Translations under genes and position numbers: made by a program
Notes under the pieces: model-generated
What the model was told of the DNA's origin: nothing
The model's database searches: none
The model's input: the letters and a program-made list of their open reading frames with translations, nothing else
Assembly: GCA_020635435.1 (NCBI GenBank)
Contig: JACJZU010000003.1
Span: forward strand, 481,304-545,303
Reading direction: 5' to 3'
Source: Flavobacteriales bacterium
GTDB taxonomy: Bacteria; Bacteroidota; Bacteroidia; NS11-12g; UBA9320
Length of the DNA stretch: 64,000 bases
Shown: piece after piece, positions 8,717 through 18,800 of the stretch
How the letters are laid out: every line of letters starts with the position of its first letter
How positions within the stretch are numbered: position 1 is the first letter of the stretch

Positions 8717-10387
8717 ATGAAAAATAGACTTCTACTCATTCTGGCTTTGATTTCTGCGAGTCTGATCACTCAGGCTCAGAACTTCCGCTACGTAAAGGAC
8801 ATGTTCGCCGATGGCGATATCATCGTGGAGAGCGATCTGGTTTATGGCACCAATATCGACTTCCTTACCTCTAAATTGACCAATCCAACGAATATTGGAC
8901 GTGACATCACTGAGATCAAAACGGCAATGGCCACCTCTCAGCCAATTCCGGCCAAGTTCTACAATCCATCGGATGCCAGCACGGATCTGAAGGTAACCGA
9001 CATCAAGTACGACATTTACTATCCGGATCCGGCCAAGGATGGGGAGACGAGCCGCCCGGTTGTGGTGTACCTGCACACAGGTAACTTTCTGCCTCCATGT
9101 ATCAACGGCTCGCCGCTTGGTTTGAAAACGGACGAGATCGGCAAAGCGTTCTGTATGGCCATGGCACGGAAAGGTTACGTAGCCGTATCGGCCGATTACC
9201 GACTTGGATGGAATCCGATCTCCGATCTGGAACCTGTTCGAAAAGGAACATTGTTAAATGCAGTTTACCGCGCCTATCAGGATGCTCAAATGTGTATCCG
9301 TGTGCTGAAGAAAGAAGCAGCGGGCGACAACAAATACGGAATAGATCCGGACAAAGTGATCCTGGTTGGAGAGGGAACAGGTGCCTATGTGGCTGCCACA
9401 GTCAACACGCTTGACAAGCACTCTGAGATCACTTATCCACGCTTCCTCAACCCGATCGATCAAAAGCCCTATGTGGACACCTTGAATGTAGGTAACTTGC
9501 AGGGATTCGGCGGCACCTTGAATCTGTATGCACCAAACGGATTTGATGCGGATATTTCTGCTTGTATTACTTTGGGAGGTGCCCTTCCGGATTCCGGTTG
9601 GTTGGAAGCAGGCGATGCGCCTATGATGGCCTTCCAATGTGTTCGTGACCCCTTTGCACCATTCCACACCGGTATCGTTATCGTACCTACCACTGGTGAA
9701 TCTGTTGTTGAAGTTCATGGATCGAACGTTTTCATCAAAAAAGCCAATGAATTGGGTCTGAATGATGCACTGATGTCCTCGAGCATCGATGACGATGTGA
9801 GTCGGGCTGCCCGTTCGCGTTACGGTAAAACATACGACTACATCTATCCGGCTCCACGCAATAAGATCACAGTCACACCGAATAACGAGAACCAGTTCCC
9901 TGTTGTGCTTCCTTTGGGTGCCTCTATTTTTCAGAACACAGCACAACCTTGGCAGTTCTGGGATACTGCTTCGCCACTCTCCAAATGCATCGTTGCAGCA
10001 CCAAACATTACTTCGGATCAGGCTTCCCGTCAGAGCAATCCGAACGCCAGTCCTGAAAATGGCGCACTTTGGGTCGACACAATTACAAGTTATATCTGCC
10101 CACGTTTGGCTAATTTGTATGGTTTTGTTGGGCAACGTGAATTGAATCTGGATCAAATGGCAATCATTTATCCAAACCCTGCACGAAATATCCTCACAGT
10201 GGAAATGCCTGAACAACACATACAGCATGTGCGCATTTCAGACCTGAACGGACGTGTAGTGTACGACGAAAAAGTAAACGACCTTCAGCGTAAAGATCTC
10301 AATATCAGCTCACTGAATAATGGCCTGTATTTACTGGAAATACATACTCCATCCGGTTCACTGGTTCGAAAGATCAGCGTTGAATAA
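8717..10387 (+). CDS. T9SS-exported alpha/beta-hydrolase-like protein lacking the usual nucleophile motif
   Basis: Secreted 556-aa protein with a signal peptide (residues 1-20, ending ITQAQ) and a C-terminal type-A T9SS sorting domain (about residues 480-556: YPNPARNILTVEMPE, LNGRVVYDEK, LNNGLYLLEI). Between them lies a carboxylesterase-like fold: VVVYLHTGNF at the oxyanion loop, AVSADYRLGWNP, then IDPDKVILVGEGTGAYVA at the nucleophile elbow. Family members have GxSxG here; this one reads GEGTG (near 9370-9384), with glycine where the serine should be. It may be a binding protein or inactive enzyme, or use another residue. It follows the TonB receptor by 36 bp and ends at a strong terminator, so the two probably form one operon and may act on the same ligand. 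Confidence 0.82.
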   Translation: MKNRLLLILALISASLITQAQNFRYVKDMFADGDIIVESDLVYGTNIDFLTSKLTNPTNIGRDITEIKTAMATSQPIPAKFYNPSDASTDLKVTDIKYDIYYPDPAKDGETSRPVVVYLHTGNFLPPCINGSPLGLKTDEIGKAFCMAMARKGYVAVSADYRLGWNPISDLEPVRKGTLLNAVYRAYQDAQMCIRVLKKEAAGDNKYGIDPDKVILVGEGTGAYVAATVNTLDKHSEITYPRFLNPIDQKPYVDTLNVGNLQGFGGTLNLYAPNGFDADISACITLGGALPDSGWLEAGDAPMMAFQCVRDPFAPFHTGIVIVPTTGESVVEVHGSNVFIKKANELGLNDALMSSSIDDDVSRAARSRYGKTYDYIYPAPRNKITVTPNNENQFPVVLPLGASIFQNTAQPWQFWDTASPLSKCIVAAPNITSDQASRQSNPNASPENGALWVDTITSYICPRLANLYGFVGQRELNLDQMAIIYPNPARNILTVEMPEQHIQHVRISDLNGRVVYDEKVNDLQRKDLNISSLNNGLYLLEIHTPSGSLVRKISVE

Positions 10388-10410
10388 CAGGAAATCTGAA
10401 AATCTATGGA

Positions 10411-10441
10411 GCCCTTCAGTTCGTTCTGAAGGGCTTTTTTT
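10411..10441 (+). terminator. Intrinsic terminator after the esterase-like gene
   Basis: A perfect 9-bp stem, GCCCTTCAG paired with CTGAAGGGC, with a six-base loop (TTCGTT) is followed by seven T. It lies 23 bp after the stop of the esterase-like gene and closes the receptor-esterase transcript. Confidence 0.9.
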
Positions 10442-10491
10442 ATGCATTGCGCGGTTCTCAAGATTTCGCAAAATCCTTCACATTGAAAAGT

Positions 10492-10499
10492 TACTTTTG
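10492..10499 (+). promoter_or_regulatory. Probable Bacteroidota -7 box of typA
   Basis: TACTTTTG matches the Bacteroidota -7 consensus TAnnTTTG and lies 23 bp before the typA start. No clear -33 TTTG was found at the best distance, so the assignment rests on the -7 box and its position after a terminator. Confidence 0.5.
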
Positions 10500-10522
10500 C
10501 AGCCGCAAAAAACACCCCCTTT

Positions 10523-12328
10523 ATGGAGATTCGCAACATTGCCATTATTGCCCACGTAGACCACGGAAAAACAACGCTGGTTGACCGCATTCTGCACCAG
10601 GTTAAGTTGTTTCGGGAAAATGAGGAGGTCGCGGATCTTATCCTCGACTCAAACGATCTCGAAAGAGAGCGAGGCATCACAATCCTCGCCAAAAACGTTT
10701 CCGTTCGCTATAAAGGTACCAAGATCAACATCATCGACACACCGGGTCACTCCGATTTTGGAGGTGAGGTGGAACGGGTACTGAACATGGCCGATGGGGT
10801 ATTATTGGTTGTGGATGCATTCGAAGGCCCGATGCCACAGACGCGTTTTGTACTTCAAAAGGCCATCGAGATGGGACTACGACCCATTGTAGTTGTGAAC
10901 AAGGTGGATAAGCCCAATTGCGATCCGGAAGAAACCAACGAAAAGGTATTTGAGTTGATGTTCAGTTTGGATGCAACCGACGAACAACTGGATTACCCGG
11001 TGGTATATGGATCCTCCAAACATGGATGGATGGGGCCGGACTGGAATACGCCGACTGAAGATGTTACCTATTTGCTCGACACCATTCTTGAAACATTTGA
11101 GCCTGCTAAACCGAATCCGGGGTCTTTGCAGATTCAGATCAGTTCGCTCGATTATTCATCATACACCGGACGCATTGCTGTGGGCCGTGTTCTGCGCGGA
11201 TCGATCAAGATGGGCGATCGAATTACCGTGATGCAGCGCGACGGTGCTATGCATAAATCAAGCGTGAAGGAGCTTTATGTGTTCGAAGGTCTGGGTAAGG
11301 AGAAAACCAAGGAAACCATAGAAGCCGGTGAGATCGTAGCTATTCTTGGACTTGAGAATTTTGACATCGGCGACACCATTGCCGATTTTGAGAATCCGGA
11401 GGCACTCCCTCCGATCGCGGTGGATGAGCCGAGCATGAGTATGCTCTTCACAATCAATAATTCCCCATTCTTTGGAAAAGAAGGTAAGTTCGTTACCTCT
11501 CGACACATACGCGATCGGCTGTTGAAAGAGACCGAGAAGAACCTTGCCCTTCGTGTCGAGGATACGGAATCTCCGGAGCGATTCATCGTTTATGGACGAG
11601 GTATCCTGCATTTGTCGATCCTTGCTGAGACTATGCGTCGGGAAGGCTTTGAATTGCAATTGGGGCAGCCTCAAGTGGTCACAAAGATCATTGATGGCCA
11701 TAAACACGAACCTGTTGAGATTCTCTATGTAAGTGTTCCCGATGAATTGAGTGGTAAGGTGATCGAGATCGTTACTCGTCGAAAAGGCGATATCCTGAAT
11801 ATTGAGACCAAAGGTGATCGTGCCAATCTCGAGTTCAAAATTCCGGCACGGGGCTTGATCGGACTTACAAATCCCATTCTCACTGCAACACAGGGCGAGG
11901 CCGTAGTTTCGCACCGCTTAAAAGGATACGAGCCCTGGAAGGGTGAGATCAGCGAGAAACGCAATGGGGCCTTGATCGCTATGGAAACCGGAACGGCAAT
12001 AGCTTATTCGATCGATAAACTGCAGGATCGCGGTAAATTCTTCGTTGAGCCCAATGACCCGGTTTACATGGGGCAGGTAATCGGTGAGCATATCCGTCAG
12101 AACGATCTCGTTGTGAACGTTACAAAAACCAAGAAACTCTCCAATGTGCGTTCCTCCGGTGCAGACGACAAGGCGAACATTGCCCCTGCGATCAAATTCT
12201 CGCTGGAAGAGGCCATGGAATACGTGGGTAACGATGAATATGTAGAGGTAACTCCGCAATCGATCCGATTGCGAAAGATACTCCTGAATGAGCACGAGCG
12301 TAAGCGTTTGGAGAAAGCCGGGGCTTGA
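10523..12328 (+). CDS. typA: Translational GTPase TypA/BipA
   Basis: Ribosome-associated GTPase involved in ribosome assembly and stress or low-temperature growth. At 601 aa it has the family's normal length. The G domain opens with IAIIAHVDHGKTTLVDRIL (G1), then GITILAKN (G2), DTPGHSDFGGEV (G3) and VVNKVDKP (G4). Domain II, domains III/V and the TypA-specific C-terminal domain (about 480-601) follow, including AMETGTAIAYSIDKLQDRGK and the RKILLNEHERKR ending. It sits alone between a terminator and a convergent deaminase gene (32 bp between stops). Confidence 0.96.
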   Translation: MEIRNIAIIAHVDHGKTTLVDRILHQVKLFRENEEVADLILDSNDLERERGITILAKNVSVRYKGTKINIIDTPGHSDFGGEVERVLNMADGVLLVVDAFEGPMPQTRFVLQKAIEMGLRPIVVVNKVDKPNCDPEETNEKVFELMFSLDATDEQLDYPVVYGSSKHGWMGPDWNTPTEDVTYLLDTILETFEPAKPNPGSLQIQISSLDYSSYTGRIAVGRVLRGSIKMGDRITVMQRDGAMHKSSVKELYVFEGLGKEKTKETIEAGEIVAILGLENFDIGDTIADFENPEALPPIAVDEPSMSMLFTINNSPFFGKEGKFVTSRHIRDRLLKETEKNLALRVEDTESPERFIVYGRGILHLSILAETMRREGFELQLGQPQVVTKIIDGHKHEPVEILYVSVPDELSGKVIEIVTRRKGDILNIETKGDRANLEFKIPARGLIGLTNPILTATQGEAVVSHRLKGYEPWKGEISEKRNGALIAMETGTAIAYSIDKLQDRGKFFVEPNDPVYMGQVIGEHIRQNDLVVNVTKTKKLSNVRSSGADDKANIAPAIKFSLEEAMEYVGNDEYVEVTPQSIRLRKILLNEHERKRLEKAGA

Positions 12329-12360
12329 TCCACAATTCGTTTCAGGGTACGGGACGCATA

Positions 12361-12855
12361 CTATTCGGGTTTGATCGGATCCTTCCCGAACATCCAAAAC
12401 GGCGTATTCTCCATAATTTTTTTCGATTCTTCTTCCATAAATCCCGGAACGATCTCGGGAACAGTTCTGAAGAATGGAGGAAATTTCTCGAGACCTTGAT
12501 CCTGCAGGATCTTCCATTTTGTATATCCACCCATGAAAGGTGAATGCAAGGCAAAAACTACTCTGCCGATCTTATATTCCCGTATCATGAAGGAACACAT
12601 TGGGCAAGGTTCGCAGCTGGTATACAACGTACAATCACTCAGATCCGAGCGTCCAAGGCTTTGATGTGCGGCATTCAGCGCGATTATTTCCGCATGTTCG
12701 GAAACGCGTCTCACCGAATCGTTGATGCCTTCCGCGATCAATTCGTCGCCCCGTGCCACTAAACTACCGAATGGGGCATCGCCCTTTTCAAGACTTTGTT
12801 GAGCCAGCTCTATGCATCGCTGCATAAAGTGCGTATCCGTTTCAGTTCGACTCAT
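12361..12855 (-). CDS. Nucleoside/nucleobase deaminase (CMP/dCMP deaminase superfamily)
   Basis: Zinc-dependent cytosolic deaminase of 164 aa. The zinc site is visible as HAEIIAL (about residues 54-60; catalytic Glu next to the His ligand) and PCPMC (about 83-87). The segment DAPFGSLVARGDELIAEG is typical of the guanine deaminase / tRNA-adenosine deaminase branch. The C-terminal part with PFWMFGKD does not resemble TadA closely, so I favour a free nucleobase or nucleoside substrate such as guanine over tRNA. The gene converges on typA and is followed upstream by the PhnA-like gene on the same strand, 77 bp away. Confidence 0.85.
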   Translation of the reverse strand: MSRTETDTHFMQRCIELAQQSLEKGDAPFGSLVARGDELIAEGINDSVRRVSEHAEIIALNAAHQSLGRSDLSDCTLYTSCEPCPMCSFMIREYKIGRVVFALHSPFMGGYTKWKILQDQGLEKFPPFFRTVPEIVPGFMEEESKKIMENTPFWMFGKDPIKPE

Positions 12856-12932
12856 GCCACAATGTTAATCGATTCATTTGATACACAAAGTGCGCGCAAC
12901 ACAGGCCCATCGAAAAGAAACACTCAGAGGTA

Positions 12933-13271
12933 TCAGGCTTTACGGACGAATTCCGATTTCAATGCCATGGAACCGAATCCATCGATCTTGCATTCAATAT
13001 TGTGATCACCTTCAACCAGCTTGATGGATTTCACCTTCGTTCCCGCTTTGATCGGCTTGGCGGCACCTTTAACCGGTAGATTCTTGAGCACAATAACGCT
13101 GTCTCCATTTTGCAGAATCGTTCCATTGGCATCCAACACCTGAATATCCGTGGATCCAACTTCTGCTGCATTTGGATCCCATTCGTACCCGCAATCGGGA
13201 CAAACCATGAACAAATCCTGGGGGTAAGTGTATTCGGAAGCGCATTTGGGACAAGAGGGAAACGCATTCAT
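12933..13271 (-). CDS. PhnA/YjdM-type zinc-ribbon protein
   Basis: Small cytosolic protein of about 112 aa with an N-terminal zinc ribbon (CPKC, then 15 residues later CPDCGYEW) and the PhnA C-terminal domain (DANGTILQNGDSVIVLKNLPVKG, IKAGTKVKSIKLVEGDHNIECKIDG). The family is often called alkylphosphonate utilisation protein PhnA, but its biochemical role is not settled and phosphonate genes are absent here. The start is taken at the internal ATG at 13271 because homologues begin just before the first zinc knuckle; an in-frame extension reaches 13337 but lacks family similarity. Confidence 0.8.
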   Translation of the reverse strand: MNAFPSCPKCASEYTYPQDLFMVCPDCGYEWDPNAAEVGSTDIQVLDANGTILQNGDSVIVLKNLPVKGAAKPIKAGTKVKSIKLVEGDHNIECKIDGFGSMALKSEFVRKA

Positions 13272-13373
13272 ATGACTCGAATTGATCGGGCAATGTAATC
13301 CATTGACCTGCACAAACCTAAAGGCATTCGTGCGCAAAGGTCTTTTTGGACTAATTCTAAATCCCTACAAGGG

Positions 13374-15683
13374 TCAGCGCAACAGCAATATCTCTCCGGA
13401 ATAATGAAATGCCCGGAACGAAGGGTCTCGAAAGGTAAGGGTATACAGGTAGGAGCCCTGCTGAACATCAGTTCCTCGATAGGTCCCATCCCATCGAATA
13501 TTGAAATCGTTGCTCTCGAAGATCTTCTCTCCCCACCTCGAGAATATCTCCAATTTGTATTCACCTACCTCAACCGGTGTGTTCAATCCAAAAGTGCCGT
13601 TCAGATCATCCCTTCTGTCTGGCGTGAATGCCGTTGGGATCCAAAACATCGGAACACCATTGATCTGTATGGATCTCAAGGTTGTATCCGGACAATCGAA
13701 TTGGTTATTGGCGATCAAGGTTACAGGGTAGCTACCAGCCAGTAAGTACCTGTGGGTAGGGCTCTGAAAGGTGGAGACATCCCCGTCGCCAAAGGACCAG
13801 AACCAGTTCGTTGCATTATTGCTGAGATCGGCAAATTGTATATTCTCTCTCAAGGTAGGGAATGAGGGAGTGAAGGAAAAATCGGCAAATGCCCTGGGAT
13901 TGACAAGCGCCATTCGATTCATAGTATCCGTACAGCCTGCTGTATTCTCTACCACGAGTTGAACAGGGAATGATCCAGAAGCTGGAAAGAGTATGGATAC
14001 ATCTGCAGAGGTTCTTGGTCCGGAGACCCCGAAATCCCATTCGTACCGGTCGATCAGTCCCGATCCCGCCGTAGAACTGTTCCGGAATATTGAACTGTCG
14101 CCTTCACATGCATCGTCAACTGTGAATGCGGCTGTTGGCGGTTCCAGTATTTGAATTTGTCTATCTATTGAATCGACGCAGCCCTCTGTATTCGTTACGC
14201 TCAGAAGGACGGTCTGCAGACCCGGTGTACCGAATGATTTAGATGTTGTACTCGAAGTACTACCCGTTCCGTCCGGGAATTCCCAATAATGATCAACTAC
14301 GGAGCTACCCGGAGCAGATCCTGTGAAAACAAAAGTTGTGCTGTTGTTGGCACAAGTATCTGTGTACGAAAAATCGGCTATAGGTGCGGGATCAATAGGT
14401 GTTGGAATGACGATACTGTCCAAACAGCCGCTCGACCCTTCGACGATCAATTTAACGTCGAAATTCCCGGATGTCGTGAAACGGGTAAGTTCTACGCTAT
14501 CTGAGCCGGGAACTCCATTATCAAAATCCCAACTTCGATTGCGGATCCCGCCTTTTGCGATCGTGCTGCCATCTACGAAACGTATTTCGGCATCCACACA
14601 ATTTCCAAAGCTGCTGAACAATGCCTCCGGGCATGGGGTGGTATCGCTTAATGTCCAGATTCCATTAAAATCGCGCCCATTACTCAATAATACATATTCA
14701 GATGCAGGTACAGAACTGCCCTTCACCGGATACTGCCAGCCGGAAATGCCTCCATCCCACCTCAATGCACCAAGATCACTGAGGAAGATCGAATTCTGTC
14801 CGGCATTATCGCCATCGTACTTGAAATACACGTCCAGATCCGGATCTGTGCTGTAACCACCACTGCTAAGGATCCAGAAACGATCGGTCATTGCCAGACT
14901 GTTTTCCACACCGTATTCATTATTGGTATGCGTTACACCGGATGGGAAGGGTCTGTTATTGGGATCCAGAGTGTTATTGGTTGGATAGGTCGCGACACGC
15001 ACAAAACCACTGTCGGCATTTTGTGTTCCTGCGTTGTTCACATCGAATCGGAAGTACAGATTGCCACCAAGTGGAATGGTGTACGACGCCGGACTGGCAG
15101 CATCCCTCACATTCCACTGAACCTCCCCATAGCCCGGTACGAAGGCTGTCTCGCCAAGTATGTATCCTCTTCCGGCAAATAGCGGTATCGCAGTTGGTGA
15201 TGGATTATTGATGATCAGGCGATTCGAATTGAGTTCGAGCACATTCGCATTACTGAGTATCAATTGCCCGTTGCCTCTACCGAAAGCTCCCCCTACCAGC
15301 GCATCTACATCCAGGATCTTTATGCCCGATCCTCCGGTTTCCAGAGTAGGAAAACCGGTTAGTGCAGACCCCTGAATGCGCTGATTGCCTCCGTTCAGCA
15401 GGACAGTCCCCAAATTGTTCCGGAACAGAACTCCCGATGAATTATTGACCCAGTTTCCCTGAACCTGTATTTGAGCTCCGGCGGTCATACCAACAGATGC
15501 ATCGCCCTTGGCGGTAAAATGACCGTTACTACCCTCCACCACGATATAACCACCTTCATTTTGAAGGTAGGCTCCCTCCTGAATCCAGCCCTGAGATCGA
15601 ACTTCTGTGCTGTGCAGAAGGATCAAGAGCAGACTGAGGACTTTTACGTTGATGTACCGCTTCACGGGCTGCGGAGGCTTCAT
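13374..15683 (-). CDS. Secreted PKD-domain protein with gliding-motility (CHU_C) C-terminal domain
   Basis: Large 769-aa surface protein exported through the T9SS. A signal peptide lies near the N terminus (VLSLLLILLHSTEVRSQG). Residues about 30-350 are a beta-rich region resembling the 'T9SS-associated' outer domains (LNGGNQRIQGSALTGFPTLE). From about 350 to 680 come several PKD-like domains marked by WDFDNG, YWEFPDGTG, YEWDFGVSG and WFWSFGDGD, each with a nearby CxDS/CxDT pattern. The last ~90 residues are the gliding-motility-associated type-B sorting domain (FWIPTAFTPDRRDDLNG, IFSRWGEKIFES, WDGTYRG). Probably a cell-surface adhesin or matrix protein; no catalytic motif seen. Divergently arranged from the VPS10-repeat gene, 145 bp apart. 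Confidence 0.9.
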   Translation of the reverse strand: MKPPQPVKRYINVKVLSLLLILLHSTEVRSQGWIQEGAYLQNEGGYIVVEGSNGHFTAKGDASVGMTAGAQIQVQGNWVNNSSGVLFRNNLGTVLLNGGNQRIQGSALTGFPTLETGGSGIKILDVDALVGGAFGRGNGQLILSNANVLELNSNRLIINNPSPTAIPLFAGRGYILGETAFVPGYGEVQWNVRDAASPASYTIPLGGNLYFRFDVNNAGTQNADSGFVRVATYPTNNTLDPNNRPFPSGVTHTNNEYGVENSLAMTDRFWILSSGGYSTDPDLDVYFKYDGDNAGQNSIFLSDLGALRWDGGISGWQYPVKGSSVPASEYVLLSNGRDFNGIWTLSDTTPCPEALFSSFGNCVDAEIRFVDGSTIAKGGIRNRSWDFDNGVPGSDSVELTRFTTSGNFDVKLIVEGSSGCLDSIVIPTPIDPAPIADFSYTDTCANNSTTFVFTGSAPGSSVVDHYWEFPDGTGSTSSTTSKSFGTPGLQTVLLSVTNTEGCVDSIDRQIQILEPPTAAFTVDDACEGDSSIFRNSSTAGSGLIDRYEWDFGVSGPRTSADVSILFPASGSFPVQLVVENTAGCTDTMNRMALVNPRAFADFSFTPSFPTLRENIQFADLSNNATNWFWSFGDGDVSTFQSPTHRYLLAGSYPVTLIANNQFDCPDTTLRSIQINGVPMFWIPTAFTPDRRDDLNGTFGLNTPVEVGEYKLEIFSRWGEKIFESNDFNIRWDGTYRGTDVQQGSYLYTLTFRDPSFRAFHYSGEILLLR

Positions 15684-15691
15684 TGGTTCAG

Positions 15692-15699
15692 CAAAATTA
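15692..15699 (-). promoter_or_regulatory. -7 box for the PKD/CHU_C gene
   Basis: On the minus strand TAATTTTG matches TAnnTTTG and lies only 8 bp upstream of the ATG at 15683. If used, the transcript would be almost leaderless; alternatively the true start codon is further inside the frame. Confidence 0.4.
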
Positions 15700-15770
15700 A
15701 GGTTAAACGAGCGATACCCCTGTTCGAACGAAGAAATGATACTGAAAGGAATTCCCTGAAACGAACACTG

Positions 15771-15778
15771 TAAATTTG
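15771..15778 (+). promoter_or_regulatory. -7 box for the VPS10/BNR-repeat gene
   Basis: TAAATTTG matches the Bacteroidota -7 consensus and lies 50 bp before the ATG at 15829 in the divergent intergenic region. No strong -33 TTTG is visible. Confidence 0.45.
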
Positions 15779-15828
15779 GAACATATCATTCGAATAAAAG
15801 CTCAAATCGAATAATAACTAAAAGTCCT

Positions 15829-18800
15829 ATGCGCTTAGCTTCAATCTTGATACTGATCATCATTTGCACCTCCGCTCAAAACGGATTCGCCCAGAAAAGA
15901 TCAACAGAAAAACCGGATTCGGTGAAGAATATATCACTGAGCGGATTGAAATTCAGGGGTATCGGTCCGGCCATTACGGGAGGACGGATCGTGGATATAG
16001 CTGTAGATCCTCAAAATCCATACACCTATTTTGTCGCTTCCGGGCATGGCTCCCTCTGGAAAACTGAAAACAGTGGCACAACCTTCTTTCCGGCTTTTGA
16101 CGGGCAGAGCGCTTTTGCCATAGGGGCTGTTGAGATCGATCCCCAAAATCCGAAGATCGTTTGGGTTGGCACGGGCGAGCACAATAATCAGAGCAATGTG
16201 ATCTATGGCGATGGTGTTTATCGCAGTGAGGACGGCGGTAAATCATGGAAGAATATGGGGTTGAAGCATTCGGAGCATATAGGTGGAATTGCCATACATC
16301 CCAAAAACTCCAACATTGTTTACGTAGCGGCATATGGATCCACGCGCATTCCGAATGCCGACCGCGGTGTGTACAAAACACAAGATGGTGGCACTACCTG
16401 GGAAAAAGTGTTGTTTGTGAGTGAACATACCGGATGTTTTGAGATACACATGGATCCTGAGGATCCCGAAATACTCTATGCCTCGATGCATCAGCGGATG
16501 CGTAAGGACTATACCGTATTGCGAGGGGGCCCCGAAACGGCCATTTACCGCACCTTGAATGGAGGCCGATCCTGGGAGAAGATCATGAAAGGTATTTCAG
16601 CTGCGAACAAAGGGCGCATTGGTATGTGTATCTCTCCTGCAGATCCCTTTGTGCTCTATGCCTGCGTAGAATCGAACGAAGGCGGGGGTGTTTTCCGAAG
16701 CGATGATCGGGGCGCCAGTTGGAGCAAACAAAGTTCCTATACAACCTCCTATCCTTTCTACATGCAGAAACTGGTAGCACATCCTACGGATGTTCATACG
16801 ATCTACGCTATGGACGTACGGACACAAGTGAGCACGGATGGAGGTGTTACATTCAAGGATCTGGGTGAAAAACTGAAACATGTTGATAATCATGCACTTT
16901 GGATCGATCCTGCAGATCCCCGTCATATGATCTCCGGTTGCGACGGAGGCGTGTACGAAACATGGGATGAAGCGAAGAACTGGCAATTCAAGGCCAATTT
17001 GCCCATAACTGAGATCTACAAGATCAGTACGGATAATGCCGAACCGTTTTACAATGTGTACATCGGAACACAGGATAACCTGAGTCTTGTTGGCCCATCC
17101 GGAACGATTAACAGTTCGGGAATAACCAATTCTGATTGGACGTTCACCAAACCGGGAGATGGTTTTGAATCCCAGGCTGATTGGTCGGATCACCATATCG
17201 TTTATGCTCAATCGCAATTCGGCCACTTGGTTCGTTACGATAAACGCAGCGGCGAGCGCCTTGTGATACAACCGGAGCACGAGGAGGATAGTGCCTATCG
17301 CTTCGATTGGGATGCCCCGCTCCTTCTGAGTAAGCACGATCCGAAGAGACTGTACTTCGCAGCCCAGGTACTTTTCAAAACAGAAGACAGAGGCAATTCG
17401 TGGAAGGTCATCAGCCCGGACCTTTCACGCGGTGTGCCTCAGAAAATGCACCGTGTCGCCGGAAAGAGCTGGTCGATCGACGATATGATCAGTAAAGGTA
17501 GTCAGGCGAATATCAGTTCGATCGCTGAATCGCCCCTCAACGAAAGGGTCCTCTACGTAGGTACTGCTGATGGATTAATTCACTATACGAATGATGGCGG
17601 TAAAACCTGGCAACGATCGAAGCAGCCTGAAGGAGTGACCGAAGGAACCCGTGTGCATCATATCATTGCATCAAGCCATAACGAGAAAGTAGCCTACGCG
17701 ACATGCCAGGCCTTGAATTCCGGTAATTACGCTCCGATGGTATATAAATCGGAAGATGGCGGTAAAACATGGCGTTCCATCGTTGGCAACCTACCGGTTC
17801 GAGGATCGACCTATTGTATTGCCGAAGATCCGGTTAAAGCAGATCTGCTGTTCGTGGGTACTCAGTTTGGGCTCTATATGACGATCAACGGTGGAGCGGA
17901 ATGGATCCGATTCATGAATGGTCTGCCAACTACAACAGTGATGGACATGGAGATCCAAAAGAGAGAGAACGACCTGGTAGTTTCCACATTTGGCCGTGGG
18001 GTATACATACTGGATGATTACTCGCCATTGCGCTCCATTACCGAACAGAGCATTCAGGATTCATTCCGATTATTCCCTCTTGCCGATGCACACATGTTTG
18101 TTCAGGCCCATCCATTTGGGTATCCGGGAACAGGATTTCAAGGAGCTGCCTATTATTCCGCCCCAAATCCGGAATCGGGTGCGGTGATCACGTACTACGT
18201 TAAATGCGGACACAAAAGTTTGAAGGATCTGCGCAAGGAGCGGGAGAAGGAGATCCTCGACAAAAACGGCGACCTGGATTATCCCGCTTATGGTATTCTC
18301 AAGGCTGAATCGGAGGAACAGCCCCCATACCTGCTATTCACCATTTCGGATGAAGAAGGAAACATTGTTCGCAAGATCAAACGCGATATCAATAAAGGTG
18401 TACAGCGCTTCACATGGGACCTTCGATACGATGCCTTCGGACCATTTGTTTCGAAAAACGACGACGATCACAAAGGACAGGGATATATGGTCGTTCCCGG
18501 AACCTATACAGTACGGGTCCTCAAAATTCATGGTAACCGGGTAATCCAAATGCCTGGTGAGCAAAAAGTAAGGTGTTTGCCTTTGAATAATTCAACTCTA
18601 CCCCGTCCATCGTCGGATTCTTTGACCATCTTCAATAAAAAGATCGCGGAATTACTTCGGGTGATCCAGGGTACAGAAGCGTACCGAAAGCATCTCGAGG
18701 ACGATCTGGCCTTTATCGAGAAAGCTGTGCTTTTCACAAATACTGTCCCTATGGAAACCGGTGCGGAGGTTGAAGATCTGAAACGAAGACTCAAGGATCT

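Noticed and set aside
9254..10228. 324-aa frame on the minus strand opposite the esterase-like gene
   Set aside because: Shadow frame; the plus strand carries signal peptide, fold motifs and a T9SS tail over the same bases, and the minus product has no recognisable content.
16597..17337. 246-aa minus-strand frame inside the VPS10-repeat gene
   Set aside because: Antisense shadow of the Asp-box repeats.
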